Positions 39,201-47,178 of a stretch of DNA of 64,000 nt are shown here, piece after piece. The notes below the pieces were generated by a model that had not been told where the DNA came from, searched no databases, and saw only the letters and a list, made by a program, of their open reading frames with translations. Made by a program: the position numbers and the translations under genes. The DNA comes from Pseudoflavonifractor sp902362925 (lineage in GTDB: Bacteria > Bacillota > Clostridia > Oscillospirales > Oscillospiraceae). Numbering within the stretch: position 1 is the first letter of the stretch; the number at the start of each line of letters is the position of its first letter. The DNA lies in the NCBI GenBank assembly GCA_902362925.1, contig CABIYL010000011.1. One strand, written 5' to 3'.

Positions 39201-41912
39201 CTCGCCGGCGGGTACGGTCTCCTCCAGGTTGACGGCGTAGCCCTCCACGGTAAAGGACCACTCGTGGAAGAACTTGTTGCCGCTGTTGTCCTCCACACGG
39301 TACTTCACCTTGTTCAGACCGGGACGGAGGGCGGTGAGGGCGCCGGGGTGGAAGGTGATCTTCACGGAGCCGTCAGCGGCCACCTCCTGCTGGATGGCGG
39401 AGAGGTCCATCACCTTGCCGTTGATCCACAGCTTGGTCCGCTCGGTGTTGATGCCGGTGTAGGGCTGGCCCTCCACCTGGGGGTCACGGACGGTGATGGA
39501 GATGTCGGGCTCGTTGGACACGTCCACAGCGCCGTCGGCAGGGGTCACCTCGGTGCCGGGCACCAGCTCAGGGGCCAGGGTGTCGTCGTTCTTGAAGTCG
39601 TAGACCGCACGCAGGCCGTCCACATAGATGGTACCCTTTTTGCCGTTGGCCACGTTGGCGGTGCCCAGGACACGGACGCCCCACACCAGGCGGTAGGGGA
39701 AGGAGGCGGTAGTGGGGATGGCGTTCTCCACGTAGCGCCAGCCCACCCAGTCCACGTACACGTCGCCGGCGTAGGCGGCGGGTGCCAGCTGGATGCGCAG
39801 CCAGACGCCGTTGCCGTCGCCGTAGACCCAGCAGCCGATGGCCTTGGGCTGGCCCTCCAGATAGAGCTCGTCCACAGGGCCGGTCTCACAGGTGACCGTG
39901 CCGGTCAGGGGCTTGGTGGCAAAGTCGTAATCCACCCGCAGGGAGCCGTCGCCGCTCTTCACATAGCGCTCATCGTAGTTGATGGACATCTTGGCGTCGC
40001 CGCCGCGGTCGCCCAGACCGCCGTCCGCGCCGTTGAAATAGCGCCACTTCCAGCCGGCTTCCTCAAAGTCCTCCTCAAAGTCGTTGAGGGGAACGGGCAG
40101 CTTGCCGATCTCCACGGGGAGATTGAGGGTATAGTCCTTGTAGGAGATTTTCAGCTCGCCGGTGCCCTGGGTCTCGGCGGCGGTAAAGGTGCCGTCGGGG
40201 GCGATGGAGCCCAGCGAATCGTCAGAGAGCTCAAAGGTGAGGGCCTCGCTGGTGAGCACCACGGGGGTGCCGTTGTACTCGGCGGTGAAGCTCATCTTGG
40301 CGGTGGCGCCGGGGGCCACGGAGAGGATGGAGCGGTCGGCGGTGAGCTTGGTGATGGAGTCCACCACCTGGACCTCCAGCACGCCGGAGGCGGAGCCGTC
40401 CTCTGTGGACACGGTGATGGTGCCCTCATGGGTACCGGCGGCGGCGGTAAAGACGCCGTCCTCGGACACCGCGCCAATCTCCCCGTCGACAGCGTAGGTC
40501 AGGGCGCTGTCCAGGGCCTTGTAGTGGTAATTGCCGTCGGTGGCGCCCACCTTCAGGCCCAGCTTGCCGTTCTCCAGCACCATGACCTTGTTGCCGTAGC
40601 CCTCGTCAATATCGGGGTACACATGGAGCAGGGTGGTATCGGGGTCCGGCTCGCTCTGGGCCACAAAGAGCAGTGCGTTGCAGTTGGCACGCTCGCTGCC
40701 GTCGGAGGGCCGGTTGAGGATGGTGGACTGCTCATCGCCGGGCAGGGTGGCGGTGATGGTGGAGCTGCCGCCGCCGTCAAAGTTGAAGACGGACACGCAG
40801 CCCTGCGCCCTCATGTAGTCCACGATATTCCGGAAGCTGATGCCCATGGCCCAGCCGGCCTGGCGGCCGTCGCACTGGAAGAACACCAGGCTGCCGTCCT
40901 CCTTCACACCCATAACCGTGCGGGGGTGGATATCGGTATCCCCGTTGTATGCGCTCTCATTGACCTGGCCGTTCCACATGAGGACGTGGAAGATGCCAAG
41001 GGCCTGGGTGGCCTGGCTCCAGTCCACATCGCTGTTGTTGTTGGCCACGGAAACCGTCACCTGCTCGCCCTCGGTCAGGGCGCTCAGGTCGTCGTACCGG
41101 CTGCCGGCGCTGTTGGTGCTCAGGACAATCTGGTTCTCCCCAATCGGGGTCTGGTTCTTGTCCACATTGGCCTCTACCTGGTTGACGCTGGCCACGGTGG
41201 CGGTAATCTCGCCGCCCACCACCAGGCCCTCATAGCCGGGGGTGGTCACGTCCAGCACCACTTCCACGCCGGGCTGGGTGGAGTTGGTGGCGGAAGCAAA
41301 CTGCTCGGTGAGGAGGTAGACATTCTCCGTGTTCAGCTTGCGCTCCTTGTTGACGTGATTGACCGTGATGGCCTCGCCGTCCTCGGGGGTGGCGGTGATG
41401 GTCAGGTTGGTGTGGCCGTAGATGGCCTTGCCCTCGGCGGTAAAGCCCACCGCCTCGGCGCTGTTGTTGTGGGAGGTGGAAATCAGAATGCCGTCTCTGA
41501 TCATCAGGCCGTTGGAGACGCCGTTGCTGGTGTCGTAGGCGTCGCCGTTGATGGCGAACACCACCTTGGAGCCGTCCTCCTCCGCCTGGGAGACCAGGTC
41601 GGACATGATGTCGCCGCCCATCACGTAGGGGCCATAGCTGAGCAGCGGCTTCACCTGCGTGGTCTCGGGGTTGTATGTAACGGTGTAGCTCTTCTGGAGG
41701 CCGTTCTCATTCTCGCTGATGATGTGCTCCAGCGTGATGCCGTTGTAGATATCCCGGCTCCAGTCCATGGACACCTGCCCCAGACCGGGGGTCTGGGTGT
41801 CCTGTGTATTTTCCGAAGCCTGCGCGCCGGGCAGCAGTCCCAGCAGCATGGCTCCGGCCAGCGCCGCGGCGGCACATCTGCTGCCCCAGCGGTTCGCTTC
41901 TTTCCCTCTCAT
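36219..41912 (-). CDS. Giant SLH surface protein: phosphodiester glycosidase plus metallophosphoesterase
   Basis: 1,897 residues, secreted and wall-anchored. Order: signal peptide (1-33, ALAGAMLLGLLPGAQA); NAGPA/phosphodiester glycosidase domain (about 80-405, with FNFDGGGSSTI at about 375); two Ig-like domains (about 460-595); a carbohydrate-binding-like beta domain (about 605-780, GWKWRYFNGADGG); Ig-like (790-890); a cohesin-like domain (about 900-1020, FQFDLSFDPKYVTL); an Ig/carrier domain; an Fn3/purple-acid-phosphatase N domain (about 1115-1215, DTTYYYKVG); a metallophosphoesterase (about 1222-1430) with FYGDIQ, LQAGDVSDDG, GNHDS, VLMHR and GHDHIYNR; a repeat-rich linker; three SLH repeats (about 1730-1897). 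The first phosphatase motif is GDIQ instead of GDxH, as in some purple-acid-type enzymes. ATG at 41912 with GAAGGAGTGG; upstream ATG unsupported. Confidence 0.9.
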   Translation of the reverse strand: MRGKEANRWGSRCAAAALAGAMLLGLLPGAQASENTQDTQTPGLGQVSMDWSRDIYNGITLEHIISENENGLQKSYTVTYNPETTQVKPLLSYGPYVMGGDIMSDLVSQAEEDGSKVVFAINGDAYDTSNGVSNGLMIRDGILISTSHNNSAEAVGFTAEGKAIYGHTNLTITATPEDGEAITVNHVNKERKLNTENVYLLTEQFASATNSTQPGVEVVLDVTTPGYEGLVVGGEITATVASVNQVEANVDKNQTPIGENQIVLSTNSAGSRYDDLSALTEGEQVTVSVANNNSDVDWSQATQALGIFHVLMWNGQVNESAYNGDTDIHPRTVMGVKEDGSLVFFQCDGRQAGWAMGISFRNIVDYMRAQGCVSVFNFDGGGSSTITATLPGDEQSTILNRPSDGSERANCNALLFVAQSEPDPDTTLLHVYPDIDEGYGNKVMVLENGKLGLKVGATDGNYHYKALDSALTYAVDGEIGAVSEDGVFTAAAGTHEGTITVSTEDGSASGVLEVQVVDSITKLTADRSILSVAPGATAKMSFTAEYNGTPVVLTSEALTFELSDDSLGSIAPDGTFTAAETQGTGELKISYKDYTLNLPVEIGKLPVPLNDFEEDFEEAGWKWRYFNGADGGLGDRGGDAKMSINYDERYVKSGDGSLRVDYDFATKPLTGTVTCETGPVDELYLEGQPKAIGCWVYGDGNGVWLRIQLAPAAYAGDVYVDWVGWRYVENAIPTTASFPYRLVWGVRVLGTANVANGKKGTIYVDGLRAVYDFKNDDTLAPELVPGTEVTPADGAVDVSNEPDISITVRDPQVEGQPYTGINTERTKLWINGKVMDLSAIQQEVAADGSVKITFHPGALTALRPGLNKVKYRVEDNSGNKFFHEWSFTVEGYAVNLEETVPAGEKAAAGSTFHYIVNATDYRNFEEFQFDLSFDPKYVTLVDAAYDSRLTADVNEVDAEAGTVRYTLTGMDKLEKDGENPLVDLTFKVGNSAGGQTGIKVNKASVRQTGEVTGTDLILDGYDREVALKYTLSWSGSTVGRETQLKLVDDQGAPVSGMRFHVTHNGEPVALDGVTGEDGTLSTSLFGTYPAGTEFQVWVEDADGALSNTQKITVYDSLGTADPAKVTVTTGQDPATSVGISWETSLDVESGELVIGKTADLTGEDTRTISAQGKDIETMVSGNVRLYQSWGVRAGGLEPDTTYYYKVGSGEHYSAIQSFTTAPADGDMTIAFYGDIQGAYAQFPQAIEALKALYPDVDLNLQAGDVSDDGQSYSDWNAAYEGFGSYLSTGIWASTIGNHDSSNDAQAFASYFYGPDNGTYDTPRNYWFQMGDIIFYNLDTEATYTYDPGFKTQIAHMKEVFAASDAEYKVVLMHRSAYPMSYDEADVRALHTEFEKMGVCLVLSGHDHIYNRTEMYQGEKAPGTGIPYVVGGCSSGSKYYDADSEGRPWQDVVYDDNNPVFSVLKMKDGVLTFEAYAMEKEGTRMVDSFTVKSRQAESEDSGSTGVVPSGPDVNEPVTSGSTTAVTVEVKPAVTGGVAKTEISASTMDKAVTSVTEAARKAGTAPVVELALDTGKADSLSVTLPVDELKTLSGEQGSLAITSDAADVTLDAAALAAIGEQAGGKVTLAVSAVDSDDLTEAQKAAVGDGVVYDLSLTSGGKAIADLKTGKATVTLPCALKEGQKAGGVVVYCMDDEAGLTACQTSCDAAEGTVTFTASRFGKYVVAYDAALAWTNPYTDVDESDWFYEAVRYTGVNGLMNGTSATTFSPALQVSRAMLMTMLARMDGAETDGGSTWYEKGMAWAMAEGVSDGTNPEGNITREQIAAMLYRTAGSPAVTGSLTEFPDGATVSSWAADAMTWAVSLGLFQGDSAGQLNPSGEATRMEVAVILMRFCQQQNA

Positions 41913-42179
41913 GTCAATTACCACTCCTTCAGTTACACCGGATATTCCGGGTGCGCATTTGACAGGATACATGTTAGCAGAAGGGGTGGGGCCGCTCCAT
42001 CAAGTCTCCGTATTATTTCTGTAAAATATTTCGATACAAAATCTTTCATGTTCTGAAACATTATTTCACACAGGAACATTTCTGACGCAATCTTTCCTGT
42101 CAGAGGCGTTCTTTCGCTGCGGGCAGCATGTTTTCCTTCCGCCGGGCAAATACTAGAGCGGCACAGAGGAGGTGCTTTT

Positions 42180-42344
42180 ATGGCCAAACAGGGAATGTCC
42201 CGCCCGGAGCGGACCCACACCCAGCCCCGCAATGACCAGCCGCCCGTCCCCCAGCTTCAGGGGAAGGAGAAGCACGGCAAGGAGCGGGCTAAGCCCATCA
42301 TTCCGGGGACCAGCGGACCGGATTTGAAGGTATTCCACCGCTGA
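42180..42344 (+). CDS. Small basic protein, 54 residues
   Basis: A short gene with a strong GAGGAGGTG ribosome site 7 bases before the ATG and a terminator just after its stop. The peptide is hydrophilic, rich in Lys, Arg and Pro, without Cys or membrane segments, and ends IPGTSGPDLKVFHR. Composition recalls minor spore or nucleic-acid-associated proteins, but this is only an impression. Upstream, GCATG (about 42127) and CAAATACTA (about 42147) faintly resemble a late-sporulation (sigma-G) promoter; I do not rely on it. Bases 41913-42179 show nothing else clear. Confidence 0.65.
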   Translation: MAKQGMSRPERTHTQPRNDQPPVPQLQGKEKHGKERAKPIIPGTSGPDLKVFHR

Positions 42345-42361
42345 CCCTTACAGACAGGCGC

Positions 42362-42407
42362 AAAAAGAGGCAGACCGCCGATAACAGCGGTCTGCCTCTC
42401 TTTTTTT
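42362..42407. terminator. Bidirectional terminator
   Basis: 13-bp stem (42366-42378 with 42387-42399) flanked by A5 and T8; shared by the 54-residue gene and the minus-strand RsgI-like gene. Confidence 0.92.
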
Positions 42408-42417
42408 CAACGGGATA

Positions 42418-43941
42418 TCAGCGGTTGTCCGACTCCCATTTGATGAACTCGCCGGAAGCGGCGTCAATTTCAAAATCATACTCCCAGCCGTCCAGTACTG
42501 CCTCGCCCTTGTAGATCGTCCGGCCGTCGTCACTGTCCCGCTCGAACTCCACAATGGTGGCGCCGGGGATACGGGCCAGAACCAGAGCCCTGGCCCCCTC
42601 CTCGTCCAGCGCCGTCTGTCCGGCAGAGGTACTGCTTCCTCCCTGCCAGCCGTCATCCACGTCGTCCGCGTCCCACTTCAGGAATGCACTGGTGGATGCG
42701 TCAATCTCAAACTCATACTCCCGGCCATCCAGCACCGCCTCGCCCTTGTAGATCGCGCGGCCGTCGTCGGTGTCCCGCTCGAACTCCACAATGGTCGCCC
42801 CGGGAACCTGGGCCAGGACCAGATTCTTGGCCTCCTGCTCGGTGAGCAGGGTTGTCTGCTGCTGGCTCTGGGAGGGCTGGGGACTGGGGGTGGTCTGGGT
42901 GCCGGAGCCGCTGGACTCAGGCCCGGTGGCGGGGCCGCTCTCATGGGTTCCGCTCCAGTGGTCGTCCTCCTCGTACTCCCACTTGACCACCGCTCCGGTG
43001 AGGGCGTCAATCTCAAGGTCGTACTCGTAGCCGTCCTTCAGCAGCTCCGCCTCGTAGACCATGCCGTCGTCGTAGTCAAAGTCAATTTCCTTCAGCGTGG
43101 CGCCGGGGAGCTGGGCCAGAGCGATCTCCCTGGCCTTCTCCAGGCCGATATAGGCCTTGTCGCTGGCCTGGCCTGTGACGGTCATGCCGCTGGTGTCCGC
43201 CTGCTTGGACTGGAGCAGCAGGTTCAGGTCGTTGACCGACAGCCCCGCCAGGGACTCAAAGGTCAGGGTGGGGTCGGTGTCCAGAATCCGCTGAATCAGC
43301 GCCGCCTTGCCTGCCGAGATGCCGTAGGTCTCCGCCTGGCTGGCCAGGGTCTGGTCCTTCGTGGTGATGGTCTGTCCCATCACCGCGGCGTCCACCGACT
43401 CTCCGGCCAGCAGGCCGCTGATGTCCTCCATCAGGCTCTCCTGAAGGGCCTGGGCCTTGGCGGCGTCCTCGTTGGCCACAGTGATCAGGACGGAGTTTTT
43501 CAGCTCGTCAATGTATCCGTGCTGCACCATGGAGCCAATCAGCGCGTTGACCGCCACGTTGAGCGGGGAGCCCCGCAGGTCCATGTCGTCGATGATCTCC
43601 GTTCCGTCGGCGTTGAGGGCCTCGCAGCTGAGCACCTTTTCGTTCCGGCTCACCGTCAGCTGCACGCTGGGGTTGACGTCGATATCCACCAGGGAGTCGG
43701 GGGCGTTGGCGTACCGCCAGCCGAAAAAGCTGCCGCCGCCGATGACCAGTACCAGGGCCGCCGCCACCGCCGCCGCAAAATTCTGCCATCTCCGCCGCTT
43801 CTTCCTGGGCGGAGCGCTGATATCCACAATTTTTTCCTGCCGACGTGCCTCCTCCCGCACCTCCAGAAGCTCGTCCAGGCGGTTGGGGGCAGCGTCCTCC
43901 ATGGCGCGGGCTAAACGGGCTTCCGCATCATGTTCCTTCAT
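42418..43941 (-). CDS. RsgI-like anti-sigma factor with three PepSY domains
   Basis: A bitopic membrane protein of 507 residues. Cytoplasmic N terminus (1-54) could hold the sigma factor; a basic cluster PRKKRRRWQ precedes one membrane helix (about 55-76). Outside, an RsgI-type domain begins DSLVDIDVNPSVQLTVSRNEKVLS, then three PepSY repeats, each with EAKNLVLAQVPGAT / EGARALVLARIPGAT / EKAREIALAQLPGAT and a following IDA-type strand (about 270-335, 370-430 and 440-507) separated by Ser/Pro linkers. PepSY domains are thought to bind or inhibit peptidases or sense the envelope. The stop of the sigma gene overlaps its ATG, so both are translationally coupled. Confidence 0.85.
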   Translation of the reverse strand: MKEHDAEARLARAMEDAAPNRLDELLEVREEARRQEKIVDISAPPRKKRRRWQNFAAAVAAALVLVIGGGSFFGWRYANAPDSLVDIDVNPSVQLTVSRNEKVLSCEALNADGTEIIDDMDLRGSPLNVAVNALIGSMVQHGYIDELKNSVLITVANEDAAKAQALQESLMEDISGLLAGESVDAAVMGQTITTKDQTLASQAETYGISAGKAALIQRILDTDPTLTFESLAGLSVNDLNLLLQSKQADTSGMTVTGQASDKAYIGLEKAREIALAQLPGATLKEIDFDYDDGMVYEAELLKDGYEYDLEIDALTGAVVKWEYEEDDHWSGTHESGPATGPESSGSGTQTTPSPQPSQSQQQTTLLTEQEAKNLVLAQVPGATIVEFERDTDDGRAIYKGEAVLDGREYEFEIDASTSAFLKWDADDVDDGWQGGSSTSAGQTALDEEGARALVLARIPGATIVEFERDSDDGRTIYKGEAVLDGWEYDFEIDAASGEFIKWESDNR

Positions 43942-44522
43942 GTCGCCTCACGCTCCTCCAGATAATCTTTCAGTTTCAGCAGCGCCCTGCGGTACTTGGA
44001 GAGCACCGTGGCCAGGGGCATATCCAGCAGGGCCGCAATCTCCCGGTGCTTCAGTCCGCTCAGGGCGTGGAGGGTGACCACCTGCCGCTCCTCGTTGCCC
44101 AGGCACTTCATGGCCGCCTCCAGGGCCAGCTTGTCCTCCTGGGCCCGGGTGGGGTCCACGCTGGCCCACAGGTGCCAGTCCTCCTCCTGCTCCAGCGGCA
44201 CATCCCGCCGCTCACGCAGCTTCTCCAGCGCCAGGTTCCGGGCAATGGTGAGCACCCATGCCATGGGCTTCCCCTTGGGCTGGTAGCTTCCGGCGGCAGC
44301 GTCCACCTTCAGGAAGGTGTCCTGCATGACGTCCTCCGCATCGTGCTGGTTCTTTACGATGGACAGCGCAAAGCCGTACACCGCCTTATGGGCGCGGAGG
44401 TACAGCTCGGAAAACGCCTGCGTATCTCCCTGGGCTACGCGCAGAATCAGACTGTCCTCCAGTGCGGGCGCCCTGGCCGGAAGGAGCTCCTGCTCCAGTG
44501 CAGACAGGCCAAACAGCAGCAT
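43938..44522 (-). CDS. ECF-type RNA polymerase sigma factor
   Basis: 194 residues with sigma region 2 (DTQAFSELYLRAHKAVYGFALSIVKNQHDAEDVMQDTFLKV, including the -10 recognition helix) and region 4 (EERQVVTLHALSGLKHREIAALLDMPLATVLSKYRRALLKL). No region 1.1 or 3, hence ECF class. It probably drives genes controlled by the RsgI-like protein, which overlaps its 3' end by 4 bases. The promoter is not clear: upstream bases 44523-44670 hold no good sigma-A match, which would be expected if the gene is autoregulated. Confidence 0.92.
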   Translation of the reverse strand: MLLFGLSALEQELLPARAPALEDSLILRVAQGDTQAFSELYLRAHKAVYGFALSIVKNQHDAEDVMQDTFLKVDAAAGSYQPKGKPMAWVLTIARNLALEKLRERRDVPLEQEEDWHLWASVDPTRAQEDKLALEAAMKCLGNEERQVVTLHALSGLKHREIAALLDMPLATVLSKYRRALLKLKDYLEEREAT

Positions 44523-44671
44523 AATTCTTCCCCTCTCATAGGAATAACGGAGCGGACGGGATTTTTATTGCATCCAAATCAAAATTTTTTCTCCGTCCGC
44601 AGCAAAATTCCAGGCAAACAGCCTGTTTCGGCCGTTTTTGATTTGCGGGCCTTCGTTCCCTGAATAAAGCG

Positions 44672-44811
44672 TATCATAACCGCTTTGCGACTATTATATC
44701 ATGAAGCAACAGCGGAATGGTATAATCAGCCATGTTTTTCGGTTGCCCCAGAGGGGCGAGAAAAACGGCTGAAAGCAGAGTATAATAGCCGCTTTGCGGC
44801 TATTATACCAT
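44672..44811. repeat. Multi-hairpin island flanked by a duplicated palindrome
   Basis: A perfect 12-bp hairpin (44781-44792 with 44796-44807, TTT loop) has an imperfect direct copy at 44672-44698 (24 of 27 bases the same). Between them is a third hairpin (CAGCC...GGCTG with GTTTTTC...GAAAAAC and CCCC...GGGG arms, about 44727-44771). ATGGTATAAT at 44717-44726 can also pair with 44802-44811. No gene is supported in 44523-44942; sequence continues as AT-rich. Confidence 0.7.
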
Positions 44812-44942
44812 GTTCTCCCTGCCGCTTCAATCATCGCCGCTTTTCCGAATTTTTACACGAAATTTACCTCTCCACCCCGTCTCTGTTACGTTTCCCTGCT
44901 AAACTGTCTTTATTATCTCTATCAATCAGGGAGGTATCCGCC

Positions 44943-45212
44943 ATGTTTCACTCCCCGCTGAAGCGTTGGGATCTGGCGTTAAGCTGCGTCTTCCTGGCCG
45001 GCGCCATCCTCTTCGGCCTGTCCGCATATCAGGGCAGCACCTTTATCGTGCTGTCCGTTCTGGGCCTGCTTCTGTGCATCGCCAGCATCATTCTGGGGCT
45101 GATCAAGCTCCGCTGCCCCTTCTGCCACCATTTTCTCGGCTTTCTCTCCGCCGGCAGCCATCACTTCTGCCCCTGGTGCGGAGACCAGCTGCCCGGCTCG
45201 GACAACGACTGA
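44943..45212 (+). CDS. Small membrane protein with C-terminal zinc ribbon
   Basis: 89 residues: two membrane helices (about 8-29 and 34-56) and a cytoplasmic or external zinc ribbon of the CPFCHHFLG...HHFCPWCGDQL type (two CxxC pairs). ATG at 44943 with AGGGAGGT 8 bases upstream. Similar small proteins are frequent in clostridia and unassigned; the zinc ribbon could mediate protein contacts. Followed by a terminator. Confidence 0.75.
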   Translation: MFHSPLKRWDLALSCVFLAGAILFGLSAYQGSTFIVLSVLGLLLCIASIILGLIKLRCPFCHHFLGFLSAGSHHFCPWCGDQLPGSDND

Positions 45213-45223
45213 ACCATAAACGA

Positions 45224-45260
45224 AAGGCTGGAGCGCAGAGCGCTCCAGCCTTCTCATTTT
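45224..45260 (+). terminator. Terminator after the zinc-ribbon membrane protein
   Basis: 12-bp stem (45224-45235 with 45241-45252), 5-base loop, followed by a T-rich stretch interrupted by CTCA. Confidence 0.8.
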
Positions 45261-45268
45261 TGCTTGGC

Positions 45269-46609
45269 TCATATCCGTGTGTTCATCCAGTCCGCCTTCT
45301 TGTAGTACAGGAAGAACAGCACGCAGCTGATGCCCCAGGTGAGGGGATAGACCCAGTAGACCATCTGGATGCTGTGGGTCAGGGGGATGGTGATGGACAG
45401 GAAGGCCACACGCACGCCGCACCAGATGGCGATCATAATGGCCATGGGGATGACCGCTCTTCCCGCGCCACGCAGCACGGCGGCCACTGAGTGGGCGTAG
45501 GCCAGCAGGCAGTAGAACAGCGCGGCGGTCCGGGCCTTGCCGACACCGAAGGCCACCACCTCGGGGGTGGGGTCGAAGAGGGCGATGAGCTGGGGCGCAA
45601 AGAGAAACACCAGTACACCGATGGCCTCCGCCAGGGTGACAGTCATCAGGATACCGAACCGTGCTCCCTTCCGGGTCCGCTCATGCTGCATGGCGCCCAG
45701 GTTCTGGCCCACAAAGGTGGTCAGCGCCAAGGTAAAGCTGTTGATGGGCAGGAAGCCGAAGCCCTCAATCTTGGCGTAGGCGCCGTAGCCGGCCATGGCC
45801 ATCTCTCCGAAGGCGTTGACATTGGACTGGACAATCACATTGGCAAAGGCGATGATGGAGTTCTGCACGCCGGAGGGCAAACCCACCCGGATAACCTGCC
45901 ACAGGATGTCCTTCTGGAACCGGATGGCCTTCAAGTCCACCCGGTAGTCCTCCTTGGTCCGCATCAGCTGTGCAAGGCAGAGCAGGGCGCTCACAATCTG
46001 GGAGATCACCGTGGCCAGGGCGGCGGCGCCCACGCCGGCATCAAAGCCCTCGATAAACAGCAGGTCCAGCCCCAAGTTGATAATGGACGAGGCGATGAGG
46101 TAGTACAGCGGATGTCTGCCGTCGCCCACCGCCTGCAGAATACCCACGAACACGTTGTACATCATAAAGGGCAGCGAGCCGCAGAAGTAGATCCGCAGGT
46201 ACACCACGGATTCCACCATTACGCTGTCCGGCGTACCCATCCACACCAGAATCTGGGGGGAGAGCAGTACGCCCACGGCGGTCATGATCACGCCCGCCAC
46301 CAGGCCGAAGGCCACAATGGTGTGGACGGTACGGTGCAGCCCCTCCTTGTCCTGTGCGCCGAAATGCCGGGCCACAATGACGCCCGCACCGGAAGAAATA
46401 CCGCTCAAGAGGCCGATGAGCATGCCGATCAGGCTGCCCGACGAGCTGACCGCCGCCAGGGCGCTGCTGCCCACAAATCTTCCCACAATCAGCGAGTCTA
46501 CGGTATTGTACATCTGCTGGAACAGATTTCCCAGCATCAGCGGCAGTGCAAACAGTATCATCCGTTTCCAGATCGCGCCGCTGGTCATTGGCTCCATGGT
46601 CTTTGCCAC
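45269..46609 (-). CDS. MATE-family multidrug/metabolite exporter
   Basis: Na+- or H+-coupled exporter with 12 membrane helices, 446 residues, in the usual length range. N half begins ALPLMLGNLFQQMYNTVDSLIVGRFVGSSALAAVS (the family's helix 1 with Y and D), GISSGAGVIVARHFGAQ follows; the C half carries GLPSGVQNSIIAFANVIVQSNVNAFG and TTFVGQNLGAMQHERTRKG, the paired MATE repeats. The GTG at 46609 has GGAGG 8-9 bases before it; the next ATG (46597) is too far from that site, and ORF extension to 46639 includes the ribosome site. Substrate unknown. Confidence 0.9.
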   Translation of the reverse strand: MAKTMEPMTSGAIWKRMILFALPLMLGNLFQQMYNTVDSLIVGRFVGSSALAAVSSSGSLIGMLIGLLSGISSGAGVIVARHFGAQDKEGLHRTVHTIVAFGLVAGVIMTAVGVLLSPQILVWMGTPDSVMVESVVYLRIYFCGSLPFMMYNVFVGILQAVGDGRHPLYYLIASSIINLGLDLLFIEGFDAGVGAAALATVISQIVSALLCLAQLMRTKEDYRVDLKAIRFQKDILWQVIRVGLPSGVQNSIIAFANVIVQSNVNAFGEMAMAGYGAYAKIEGFGFLPINSFTLALTTFVGQNLGAMQHERTRKGARFGILMTVTLAEAIGVLVFLFAPQLIALFDPTPEVVAFGVGKARTAALFYCLLAYAHSVAAVLRGAGRAVIPMAIMIAIWCGVRVAFLSITIPLTHSIQMVYWVYPLTWGISCVLFFLYYKKADWMNTRI

Positions 46610-46717
46610 AGGCTCCCTCCTCCCACAAAACAACACCAACAGATTATATCGCCCTTTTGTCTTTTACACAAGTACACCTGGAATCTTTTCTGTACGAAAA
46701 ATTTCAGCCGACGGACA

Positions 46718-46752
46718 GAAAAACAGCGGACCGCCGGAAGACGGTCCGCTGT
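46718..46752 (-). terminator. Terminator of the NifX/DUF134 operon
   Basis: 11-bp stem (46723-46733 with 46742-46752), then TTTT on the minus strand. Confidence 0.85.
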
Positions 46753-46770
46753 CTCTGTTTTTCGATGGGC

Positions 46771-47178
46771 TCAGCCGCCGCAGTGGCCGCCGCAGGTGTG
46801 GCCATGGCCGTGGTCATGACCGTGGCACTCATGGTGGCCGTGGTCGTGGTGGTGGCAGGTGGGCTCCACATTGCGGGCCAGATTGCCGGCCAGCAGGGCC
46901 TCCACAGCCGCGTCGGCGTCGCCGGCTACACCGGCATACAGGGTGATGCCGGCCTCGTTCAGAGCGGCGATGGCGCCGCCGCCGATGCCGCCGCAGATCA
47001 GAGTGTCCACGCCCAGTCCCACCAGGAACCCGGCCAGAGCGCCGTGGCCGCTGCCGTTGGTGGGCTCCACAGCGGAAGAAGTCACCGCGCCGTTCTCCAC
47101 GTTGTACACCTTAAACTGCTCGGTGTGGCCGAAATGCTGAAAAATCTGTCCGTTCTCGTAGGTTACCGCGATTTTCAT
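46771..47178 (-). CDS. NifX/NifB-family cofactor-binding protein with His-rich tail
   Basis: 135 residues of the dinitrogenase iron-molybdenum cofactor family (NifX/NafY-like RNase-H-type fold): MKIAVTYENGQIFQHFGHTEQFKVYNVENG, then GVDTLICGGIGGGAIAALNEAGITLYAG. In non-nitrogen-fixers such proteins are small metal-cluster binders with unknown roles; the family also includes cofactor chaperones. The C terminus is a long His/Cys tail (about 112-135, HHHDHGHHECHGHDHGHGHTCGGHCGG in pieces), likely able to bind zinc, nickel or copper. Start ATG 47178 with GGAGGAG. It overlaps the DUF134 gene by 4 bases. No nif genes are visible. Confidence 0.88.
   Translation of the reverse strand: MKIAVTYENGQIFQHFGHTEQFKVYNVENGAVTSSAVEPTNGSGHGALAGFLVGLGVDTLICGGIGGGAIAALNEAGITLYAGVAGDADAAVEALLAGNLARNVEPTCHHHDHGHHECHGHDHGHGHTCGGHCGG

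Noticed and set aside
36183..42056. A 1,957-codon plus-strand open frame opposite the giant surface protein
   Set aside because: Low-complexity Gly/Val/His/Leu composition, no domains; it is the antisense shadow of a GC-rich coding sequence.
42120..42160. Sigma-G promoter for the 54-residue gene
   Set aside because: GCATG and CAAATACTA match the consensus only partly; too weak to claim.
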